The translations under genes were made by a program, and so were the position numbers. 64,000 nt of DNA from an uncultured Acidobacteriota bacterium (GTDB taxonomy: Bacteria > Acidobacteriota > UBA6911 > RPQK01 > JAJDTT01): NCBI GenBank assembly GCA_951812665.1, contig CATOST010000022.1, forward strand, positions 1 to 64,000, given 5' to 3'. Below are positions 1-8,447 of this stretch, one piece after another (position 1 is the first letter of the stretch; each line of letters begins with the position of its first letter). A model generated the notes under the pieces. The model was not told the DNA's origin and searched no databases. It was given only the letters and a program-made list of their open reading frames with translations.

Positions 1-2173
1 CTATCTCTGGATTGAGTGCGTAGCCTTCGTATTCATCGATCAGCACGTCGTCGAAGCGATCGAATGACCATTCGTTCAGGGTTTCGAGAGCGCCCGCTTG
101 CATTAGCCGAAACTGATCCGCCAACGTCGAGAATTCGGCCTCGTCCCAGTGCGGCCGTGTCAACAGCTCACGTAGGAAAGCTGCGTGTCGTGGGTCCAAG
201 CCCGAGAAGATTATGTTGATATCTTCCGCTGCCTCTTCCACATCTTCTTCGGACTCATTTTCTGCAAAGATATCTGCCAGAACTAAAGAAACTCGTGCCG
301 TGTCAGCCACTAGCGAGGCCACGCGGCCAGGGTCAAGGACAAGCTGATTTTCGGGTTCCGGCGGTGGCGGGATTGCGAAGTCTCTTGCGTTCGTACCAGC
401 CTTCCGGACAGTTACGGGCTCGCTACGAGTGGTGAGCGCGTGAAGGTCGGAATAAACGCTGTCCGTTGTTAAACCAATGGCCTTGTACAGTTTTTCGATC
501 GCTTTGATTTCTCCTGGGTCAATCACGCCGTCCACGGCGGCCATGGCTATAGTTACTTGTCCGAATTCATGACGGGTGTGTTCCGAAACATCATTCATAC
601 GGCGCCGAAACAGTACCAGATTGGGTGGCACCGCCAACATCCACTGTAAATTTGCAAGGAGGCGTGTCCGCTCGGCGTTAGATAGCTTTGCGGCGTTAAT
701 CCGGGCTTCCAGCGCTCTCCGCTCTGTCGCCGCGAACTTGCCATCTGCATGTGCAACAAAGCTCCCGATCGCGATAGCGATGAGCGTCTTCCTGTACTCT
801 TCACTAACGTCCTCAAGCGCTGTAGTCCCCTCTGGCAAACGGAAAAGAACTACGGGTTCTCCAAGTTTAGGGCTACGCAGCGCGAAACGTGGATCCGGCG
901 CCATTCCAATCGATAGACGTGCCAATGCATCGGCTGCCCCAGTAAGCCTTCGTTTCCCCAACTTCTCGGGAGTTGTGCCTTCAAGTTGTTCCACGATCTG
1001 TTTGACCGGACAAAGACCGCCTGCCTCGATGATACCGTCTGCCCACCGGTGCAAACTCTCCATTGCTGCACAGGGAAACATTGGCCACAGCCGCTCAGGC
1101 ATGAGTGCATGTGCCTCGATGGTGTTCCGCCCTTCCGGATTGCGCCCAAGGAAACGGCTGAATTTGTCGAGTGAGTCCGTGGCTTCATCGACAATCTCCT
1201 TGGCGAGTATTACCGGTTTCGATGTACCGGAGATGTCTGGAATATTTCCAAGGTATCGCTCTAGATCTACGTCAAATTCTCTCGACGCGGCCACATAGTG
1301 GGCGCGTATGAGCCTCTTGGGTTTGTATATCTTCAGTCCCTTCGGAAATCGGTCATCGAAGAGCAGTGAGAACAGCGCCCTAAATTCAGGAAACGCCCGA
1401 TTCGCCGGTGTCCGAAACCGAGTTTCCGGGTGCGTGGCATACCAGCCAAGGAGCCAATCTGCGCTCAGTGGGCGTCTTTCCTTGGCCATCTGGCCAATTG
1501 CGACTCGGAGGCCAAGCGGCAACTCATAGCCTGACCTCTCGAAGCGAGGTTCAGCATCACCGGTAGGATCAAGGACAATCCGTGCCGCGTCCAGAAAGGC
1601 TGTCATATACTGCCGAACTGATCTGTTTTCCCCATAAATAGCGAGCAACCTTTCGACCTCTGCGACGAGAAGGCGCTTTTCTTCCTCACCTGAGGCATCT
1701 ACGAAAAACCGCCGCTCCAGCCCGTAGAAAAAAAGAAAAACATACCCTGGGCCGACTCGGGTGTCTGAGCGCCCACTAGCCAGCCAGTCAAGATACGTGG
1801 CCCGTTCCCGAGGACTGATGTCACTGTACCTCGGCCAGTAGGGTATGCTGTCGCCCGTATAGTCCGAGCCGATCTTCGCAACAGACAAGCTCGGATTAAT
1901 GAACCCACTGCCTGCCGAATTCCAGCTATCCCGGCGCGGCTCCGGCCCAAGATAGATATTTCCATTAATACTGCGCCCAGCTACGACTAGCTTTTTGCCT
2001 GACTCAATCCAACGCGCGGAACGCCTTGGTCTCCTGCGAGTCTTCGTTGCAGGACGTGTTGTCCTCTTAGACTTGACTTCCGGGGCGCGACGTACTGGGC
2101 CAGTAGCTGCGACGGAGGCGCCGAAACGAGCCAGTACCCACAGCAGAATGACCAATGCCAACAGATATTCCAT
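1..2173 (-). CDS. TerB_N / TerB / TerB_C domain protein (C-terminus runs off left edge; at least 724 aa in window)
   Basis: Own translation of the reverse strand from ATG at 2173: open to base 1. Begins MEYLLALVILLWVLARFGAS (TM/signal anchor); SIPYWPRYSDISPRERATYLDWLASGRSDTRVGPGYVFLFFYGLERRFFVD is TerB_N-like; IAIGSFVAHADGKFAATERRALEARINAAKL...VTIAMAAVDGVIDPGEIKAIEKLYKAIGL is TerB-like; acidic C-terminal part ends LLTRPHWDEAEFSTLADQFRLMQAGALETLNEWSFDRFDD (TerB_C-like). Missing from the ORF track because it is truncated by the window edge. Confidence 0.86.
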   Translation of the reverse strand, partial: MEYLLALVILLWVLARFGASVAATGPVRRAPEVKSKRTTRPATKTRRRPRRSARWIESGKKLVVAGRSINGNIYLGPEPRRDSWNSAGSGFINPSLSVAKIGSDYTGDSIPYWPRYSDISPRERATYLDWLASGRSDTRVGPGYVFLFFYGLERRFFVDASGEEEKRLLVAEVERLLAIYGENRSVRQYMTAFLDAARIVLDPTGDAEPRFERSGYELPLGLRVAIGQMAKERRPLSADWLLGWYATHPETRFRTPANRAFPEFRALFSLLFDDRFPKGLKIYKPKRLIRAHYVAASREFDVDLERYLGNIPDISGTSKPVILAKEIVDEATDSLDKFSRFLGRNPEGRNTIEAHALMPERLWPMFPCAAMESLHRWADGIIEAGGLCPVKQIVEQLEGTTPEKLGKRRLTGAADALARLSIGMAPDPRFALRSPKLGEPVVLFRLPEGTTALEDVSEEYRKTLIAIAIGSFVAHADGKFAATERRALEARINAAKLSNAERTRLLANLQWMLAVPPNLVLFRRRMNDVSEHTRHEFGQVTIAMAAVDGVIDPGEIKAIEKLYKAIGLTTDSVYSDLHALTTRSEPVTVRKAGTNARDFAIPPPPEPENQLVLDPGRVASLVADTARVSLVLADIFAENESEEDVEEAAEDINIIFSGLDPRHAAFLRELLTRPHWDEAEFSTLADQFRLMQAGALETLNEWSFDRFDDVLIDEYEGYALNPEI

Positions 2174-2368
2174 CAACCTCTCAAAACGTCGCTAACACTG
2201 CACAGATAATAGCTTTCAAGCAGACTGTTAACCAGAGCGACCCAGGTTCTTCCGGAACTTCCACCACCATTTTTCAACGGCGATTTCTGCCTGCTGTAGC
2301 GGAGAATTGTAACGCCTTCGTGTTCTCCTCTTCCGTCTTCTTGACTCCGGTCTCGTGCGGGGACTCTA

Positions 2369-4392
2369 ATGGCCAGTATGTCACGCTTGTTCATCGTCAT
2401 TTCCTCTTTGATGTTCTTTCTCAGTCCTTTGTGGCCCCGCGTGGTGCGAGTGGAGATCCGCGAGAGGGATCCGCTTCTGGAGGGTGAGCCCTATCCCCTC
2501 GTGGGCCCCTACGAAAGGATCACGGGACGCGTGCACTTTGCCGTCGATCCCGAACTGGGACCCAACCGGATCATCACCGACATCCGGAAAGCCCCTCTCA
2601 ACGATCGGGGTGAGGTGGAGTTCTCCTCTGATTTCGTGCTTATGAAGCCGGTCCGGGTGGAGCGAGGCAACGGCGCCCTGCTCTACGAGGTCTCCAACCG
2701 GGGTGGGAAGAACATGTTGGGCTTCTTCAGCCTGGCCCGGTTCCGCCGCGACCCCATGGCCCGCGAGGATTTCGGGGACGGATTCCTCATGCGCCGCGGA
2801 TTCACGCTTCTATGGCTGGGATGGCAGTTGGACCCACCCCACACTCCCGGAAACGTTCGGGTGTATCCGGCCATCGCCCGGGATCCGGAAGGCCCCGTCA
2901 CCGGCCTCGTGAGATGTGACTTCGTGGTCAAGACCCAGGTCGAACATCGCCTGCTCTCGGACCGCAGGCACATTCCCTATCCCGTGTCCGATCCCAACGA
3001 CCCCGAGAACTCCATGACAGTCCGGGATGCCGTCGAGGGCGAGCGCCGGATCATTCCCCGCGACCGCTGGCGATTCGCCCGAATGGAGGGGGGACGGCCG
3101 GTGCCCGATCCTACCCATGTGGTGCTGGAAGGCGGATTCGAGCCCCGCAGGATCTACGAAGTGGTCTACCGGGCCCAGGACCCTCCCCTGGTGGGACTGG
3201 GCCCAGCGGCGGTGCGGGACATGATCTCCCACCTCAAGTACGAGGGCGATCCGGTGCTGACCATTCCCCGGAGCGCCCTGGATCGGGCCCTCGGGTACGG
3301 CAGCTCCCAGAGCGGCCGGTTCCTGCGCACGTTCCTCTACCAGGGTTTCAATGAGGACGAGCAGAACCGGCGCGCCTTCGACGGGCTCATGCCACACGTG
3401 GCGGGTGCGGGACGGGGCAGCTTCAACCACCGATTCGCCCAACCGTCCCGGGATGCCCAGCCCTTCGCCAACTTCTTCTATCCCACCGACATCTTCCCCT
3501 TCACCGGCACGGCCCAGACCGACCCGGTGACCGGGCAGACCGACGGGCTGCTCATCCACTTCTCCCGGCCTGAGCTGTGCCCCAAGATCTTCTACATCAA
3601 TACCTCGTACGAGTACTGGGGCCGGGCCTCCTCCCTGATTCACACCACCGTGGACGGAACCCGGGACGTGGAGCTGATGGATCAGGTTCGCCACTACCTC
3701 TTTGCCGGAAGCCAGCATTCCCCCGGACGCTTCCCTCCGATCGGACATCGGGACAACAACTCAACAATCCCCTGGAGATTCGCTGGACGATGCGCGCCCT
3801 GCTCGTGGCCCTGGATCGATGGGTGGCCGACGGCGCGACTCCACCCCCGAGCCGCTACCCCCGCCTGGACCGCGACACGCTGGTCCCGTTTCCCGAGTTC
3901 GACTTTCCCCAGTTGCCGGGAGTCCGTGTGCCCACCCGAATCCACCGGGCGTACCGGGTGGATTACGGTCCCCAGTTTCGTTCGGAAGGTATCGTGAGCT
4001 TCCAGCCGCCTCGAGTCGGCGCCCCCTTTCCGATCCTGGTCCCCGAGGTCGACGCCGACGGCAACGAGCTGGCGGGGATTCGCCTTCCCGAGGTGGCGGT
4101 GCCCCTGGCCACCTACACGGGTTGGAACCTCTTCGGCCCTGGAAAGGGTCCGCCGACGGAAATATGCAGTTTCCGGGGCTCTTACATTCCCTTCGCACGG
4201 AGCAAGCAGGAGCGCCTCGAGGCGGGTGACCCGCGCCCGTCCATCCAAGAAAGATACGGGAGCCGGGATGAGTACCTGGGCCGGGTCGTTGCAGTCGCCC
4301 TCAAGCTCATGGATGAAGGCTATCTGCTGTCCCAGGACGTTCCCCGGATCCTGGAGATTGCGGCTCAGCGCTGGGATTACCTGATGCGCTGA
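2369..4392 (+). pseudogene. Alpha/beta-hydrolase domain protein, copy 1, split by a single -1 frameshift at about 3720-3748
   Basis: ORFs 2369..3997 and 3577..4392 together align end to end with the intact 14630..16654 paralogue. The 3711-3770 segment is 60 nt versus 61 nt in copy 2; adding one C to the C5 run at 3720-3724 gives SQHSPRTLPSDRTSGQQLN against SQHGVGPFPPTRTRGQQLN. Confidence 0.85.
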
Positions 4393-4404
4393 AGGAATCG
4401 TTCC

Positions 4405-6759
4405 GTGGAGATCGTTTCGACGAAGAATCTGCTGGCGGCAACCCTGCTCCTAGCCACGACCCTCCCGGCCAGCGGCTGGCCGGCTCCAACTACGACCGAT
4501 CTTCCCGAATGGGTGAGCGCTCCCGTGGATCGGGACCGGCACACCACGTTGCTGGCCCGCTTCGACGCTCCCGAGAGCATCCAACCCGACTACGAGCGCG
4601 ACGGGATGGGAGCGGCCGGACGCAACTACGACGCTTCGATCGCCGGCCGATACGGCGGCGGGATCGAGATCGACGTCCCGGGAGCCCAGATCAACCTGCG
4701 TGCCCACGGCAACATGCGCCCGGACCGGGGCACCGTCCAGTTCTGGGTCCGCAGCAAACCGGGACGGAACATCTGGCGGGACGGGCGCAGGCACTGCCTC
4801 TTCTCGGCCGCCGCCGTGCGCCGCGACCTGGAGCTGTGGAAGACGAGCGACAACCGGCTTCGGCTCTCCTGGGCCGGCCGTCACTGGAAAGGGGACGACG
4901 AGGTCGTGGGCACTCTCGACCTTGGGGTCTCCGATCTGGATGCCGAGGACTGGCATCACCTGCTCTTTTCCTGGGATGACCGGCAGGGCCGGCTCTGGCT
5001 GGCCCTCGACGGGCGGCTCCGGAGCCTCTCGGTGGGCAAACCCCTGGAGGTGGACCGCTTCCACATTCTGTTTCTGGGAGCTTCCTACTATGGGGGAGTG
5101 GGCCGTGACGGCCTCGATCCCGAGGTCGTGCTGCAGACGGCGGGGGCGCGCTTCGACGAGCTGAAGATCAGCGATGTGACGGCCCGGGAGATGCTGGCGT
5201 TGCGGGGCCGGGAAACGCACCTGCCGGAGAAGACGGCGCTGCAGGTCCTGGACGCCGTCTGCCGCCATCTGGATTTCATCAGCCGCCTCCAGGTCGACGG
5301 AGCCTGGAGCGCCATCCTCTACGCCTGGCCTCACCTGCTCCCGGGAGAGACCAGCTATCGCACCTACTTCCATCCCGGCCTGGACCGTTTCATGGAGCTG
5401 ACCCACGGCAGGAACGGCACGCCGGGAGCGGGACGCCTCTTCCTGTACGCCTTTCAGGTGCTGGGGGACCAGCGCTACCTGGAGGTGGCCCGGAAAGCGG
5501 GGGAATGGCTGCTGTCGGCCCAGCAGCCGGAGGGCTATTGGGTCAACCACTATGACCGACACACGGGGGGACGGCCCACACCCCGGCAAGAGGTCCTCTC
5601 CTCCCACCGGCGGACCGTCCACCGAGACTACCCCACCTTTCAGGACGGCCGCCAGAGCCAGACCTCCCTCTTCATGGCCCGGCTCTACCTGGTGACGCTG
5701 GAGGAGCGGTGGTTGGAAGCCTTCCGGCGCTCGGCCGACTTCATCCTCAAAGCCCAGAACCCCAACGGCAGTTGGGGCTACACCTACAACCTGAAGGAAG
5801 GACGCAGCGAAAACCGCAACCAGGACCCCCACGGGGCCGAGTTCGACAACGGAAACCAGCGCACCCAGATCCGGGTGATGCAGTTGGCCCATCACCTGAC
5901 CGGCTTGGAGAAATACCGGGACGCCATCGTTCGCAACGGCGAGTGGCATCTCGCGGCCCAGTTGGGTCCCCCGACCTACGGCTGGGCCCTGGCCTATGAC
6001 GGGCGGAACCAGCCGGTCTGGTCCCGGATCTATCACCCTCCCGGACTGTCCCCCGGTTCCAGTGCGAGCGCCTGCGAAAACCTCTTTTTCCTGTATGACC
6101 TCACAGGAGATCGGAAGTACCTGGAACCGGTGTCCCGTTACCTGGAGTGGGAAAAGAGCGCCCTCATCCAGGTGAACCTGGGCGGCGAGAAAGTGGCCAT
6201 GCGGAGCCAACTGGTGGACTACACCACGGGCCGCCCCATCGCCGTGGACCTGAAGAACTGGAAGACCTATTTCCTGGATACTCCCCAGGAGCGGGCGGCG
6301 TTCCTGAAGACCGGGTCGGCGTTGTGGGCCAACCCGGATCAGCTCCCGGAAGAGGATTTTCCCTGGGCTGCCTTTATGAAGAGGCCCGATGGGGCGCGGC
6401 TGGAACCGGAACTGCGAAAACGCCGAGAGGGATCGCGGCCCATGCCCCTGCGCATGACCCGCGTCCAACTGGCCGAGTCCATTTCCCGCTCTGCCGGTGA
6501 GGAGTTGGAGAAGATTCTCGCTCAGCAGAACGAAAGCGGAGTCTGGCCGGTTCTTAACACCAGACCGGGCGCCCAGGGCTCCTACAACATCGGGGCCTAT
6601 TTCCCACTGGTCGAGTCTCGGGCCTACCGGTTGCTGTCGTTGCTGGAACGGTCAAAGATCCTGTCGGGAGAGATCCAACGCGAGATCTGGAGCTTTCCCA
6701 GCCTCATCGGGGACCGGGAATACGACCTGCGCCACCGAAATTGGATGGCGGACCGGTAA
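4405..6759 (+). CDS. Secreted LamG-like (concanavalin A-like) domain plus alpha-toroid protein
   Basis: 784 aa ORF with signal peptide; N-terminal LamG-type pattern (GTVQFWVRS...WHHLLFSWDDRQGRLWLALDG), C-terminal repeated helical segments (YLEVARKAGEWLLSAQQPEGYW, FRRSADFILKAQNPNGSWGY). Confidence 0.75.
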   Translation: MEIVSTKNLLAATLLLATTLPASGWPAPTTTDLPEWVSAPVDRDRHTTLLARFDAPESIQPDYERDGMGAAGRNYDASIAGRYGGGIEIDVPGAQINLRAHGNMRPDRGTVQFWVRSKPGRNIWRDGRRHCLFSAAAVRRDLELWKTSDNRLRLSWAGRHWKGDDEVVGTLDLGVSDLDAEDWHHLLFSWDDRQGRLWLALDGRLRSLSVGKPLEVDRFHILFLGASYYGGVGRDGLDPEVVLQTAGARFDELKISDVTAREMLALRGRETHLPEKTALQVLDAVCRHLDFISRLQVDGAWSAILYAWPHLLPGETSYRTYFHPGLDRFMELTHGRNGTPGAGRLFLYAFQVLGDQRYLEVARKAGEWLLSAQQPEGYWVNHYDRHTGGRPTPRQEVLSSHRRTVHRDYPTFQDGRQSQTSLFMARLYLVTLEERWLEAFRRSADFILKAQNPNGSWGYTYNLKEGRSENRNQDPHGAEFDNGNQRTQIRVMQLAHHLTGLEKYRDAIVRNGEWHLAAQLGPPTYGWALAYDGRNQPVWSRIYHPPGLSPGSSASACENLFFLYDLTGDRKYLEPVSRYLEWEKSALIQVNLGGEKVAMRSQLVDYTTGRPIAVDLKNWKTYFLDTPQERAAFLKTGSALWANPDQLPEEDFPWAAFMKRPDGARLEPELRKRREGSRPMPLRMTRVQLAESISRSAGEELEKILAQQNESGVWPVLNTRPGAQGSYNIGAYFPLVESRAYRLLSLLERSKILSGEIQREIWSFPSLIGDREYDLRHRNWMADR

Positions 6760-6881
6760 GAGAAAAGCTCCCCCACCGGCTGCGGGCCGGCGAAATCCAA
6801 ATAGAAACACGGGTGGTCCGGGAGCAGGGGCTTTCCAGCCGCCGGATGCGGGTCGGTGTTGAAGCGGGGGACAAGCGAAGA

Positions 6882-6905
6882 GGGGGACAAGAATTTCCCC
6901 CTCCT
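6882..6905. repeat. Hairpin-family repeat
   Basis: gggggacaagaatttccccctcc, compare 53492 gggggacaagactgtcccccctccc. Confidence 0.7.
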
Positions 6906-6912
6906 ACTTTCC

Positions 6913-8199
6913 TCATCCGGCCTGGATGGTCCGCTTCTCCGGGTCGAAGACCATGCGCTTCCCGCTCCAGTAGGAATCGGTCGCCATGATGCAGGCGATG
7001 GAGTGACCGTAACCGGCCTCGACGGGAGCATACAGCCGTTTCGAATCTCGACTGCGGACGGCGTCGAGCCAGTTGGCCATGTGGTCGGTCTCTCCGGGAT
7101 CCCCTTCGACCGGGACTTTGTCTGCCACTCTGCCGTCGGCCTTTACACCTCTGCCGGAGAAATACCAGTCGTTGTCACGATGGGAAATGGCCTCGCCCTT
7201 GAAACTTCCCAGGGTCCCGTGGACCCGGGTGCCGCTGCCGTACCCGGTGATCCAGTTGGTGGAGTAGACCGCCAAGAACTTCCGGTCTCCCTTCCGGTAC
7301 TCCAGGGTGATCTCCTGGGTGTCGGGATTCTCCCGGTAGTCCTTCCATTGGTAGATCCCGCCATGAGCCACGACGCTCGAGGGATAGGTGACACCCGACA
7401 GCATGTGCGCCAAGTCGATGCCGTGGCTCATCCACTGGTCGATGATGCCGCTGGAGAAGTCCTTGAAGAGCCGGAAGCAGCGAAAGATCCGGGGATCGAA
7501 GGGCCGGTGGGGTCGGCCCATGAGCCAGGTGTTCCAATCCAGATCGCTCTCCTTGGCCATCAGGATGTCCTTTTCCTTCCGGGCCCACCGATAAGGACTG
7601 TACTTGCTCCAATGGAAGTCGACCTTGACCACGTCGCCGATGAATCCTTCGGCGATCATGCGGCTGGCCTGGCGATACTTGGGATTGGCCCGTCTCTGGG
7701 TCCCGATCTGGACGATGGTGTCGGATTTGCGCACCGCGTCCAGGGCCGCGTTGGCTTCCTCCAGCACGTTGGCCATGGGTTTTTCGCAGTAGGCGTCCTT
7801 CCCCGCGTCGGCGGCCAGCTTCAGAATCTGAGCGTGGGCGTGGTCGGGGGTGGCGATGATCAGAGCGTCCACGTCGGCATCGGCCAGGATCTCTTCGTGA
7901 TGACGGTAGGCCCTGGGGGCGTGGCCCTGCTCGGCCTTTGCCAACTCCACGGCATTTTCGCGGCGGTAGTTCCAGAGGTCGCAGACGGCGACAAGTCGAG
8001 CGTTGAACCGCCGGTTCACCTGAAAGAACCGCTTCAGTCTGCCGGTACCGCGCCCTCCCGGCCCCACGATTCCCAGGTTGAGGCGATTGTTGACGTTGCG
8101 AGCGCTGACGATGCCGGGAAAGCCGGCCAGGGCCAGACCCGCTCCGGCTCCGGCCGAACGGGAAAGAAAGGAACGACGATGAATGGAAGCTTGACTCAT
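6913..8199 (-). CDS. Gfo/Idh/MocA family oxidoreductase with Tat signal
   Basis: 428 aa; RRSFLSRSAGAGAGLALAG twin-arginine leader, LNLGIVGPGGRGTG Rossmann motif, CEKPMANVLEEA (EKP motif). Confidence 0.92.
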   Translation of the reverse strand: MSQASIHRRSFLSRSAGAGAGLALAGFPGIVSARNVNNRLNLGIVGPGGRGTGRLKRFFQVNRRFNARLVAVCDLWNYRRENAVELAKAEQGHAPRAYRHHEEILADADVDALIIATPDHAHAQILKLAADAGKDAYCEKPMANVLEEANAALDAVRKSDTIVQIGTQRRANPKYRQASRMIAEGFIGDVVKVDFHWSKYSPYRWARKEKDILMAKESDLDWNTWLMGRPHRPFDPRIFRCFRLFKDFSSGIIDQWMSHGIDLAHMLSGVTYPSSVVAHGGIYQWKDYRENPDTQEITLEYRKGDRKFLAVYSTNWITGYGSGTRVHGTLGSFKGEAISHRDNDWYFSGRGVKADGRVADKVPVEGDPGETDHMANWLDAVRSRDSKRLYAPVEAGYGHSIACIMATDSYWSGKRMVFDPEKRTIQAG

Positions 8200-8383
8200 G
8201 AGTGGTTTCTCCTCATTGGAAGGATCCGGTCAGCGCCCGGACCGGACGACGGACGTGACTGCCGAGACTTGAAAAGTATTGATACGGAAAATGCTACAGG
8301 AGGACTCCGGCTCGGGGCAAGAGCCACGGGCTTTGGAGGGGGAACTGTTAGTCCCCCATTCCGTTTTTGCCGTACTTTGTTCC

Positions 8384-8412
8384 GGAGTTCGGCGGTTGGA
8401 AACCGCCGCTCC
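8384..8412. repeat. Hairpin-family repeat
   Basis: ggagttcggcggttggaaaccgccgctcc; neighbour gggggaactgttagtccccc just upstream. Confidence 0.75.
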
Positions 8413-8447
8413 TGGCGGCGTGATTCGGTCCGAACTATAGTGGATCT

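Noticed and set aside
576-1298. 240-aa plus-strand ORF and nearby small ORFs in the first 2 kb
   Set aside because: Antisense or off-frame to the TerB_N/TerB_C gene, which explains the whole interval.
3711-3770. Programmed frameshift in hydrolase copy 1
   Set aside because: The paralogue is a continuous ORF and there is no slippery-heptamer/pseudoknot context that I could see; mutation or sequencing error is simpler.
4450-6468. 672-aa minus-strand ORF
   Set aside because: Antisense to the LamG/toroid gene, no recognisable domain.
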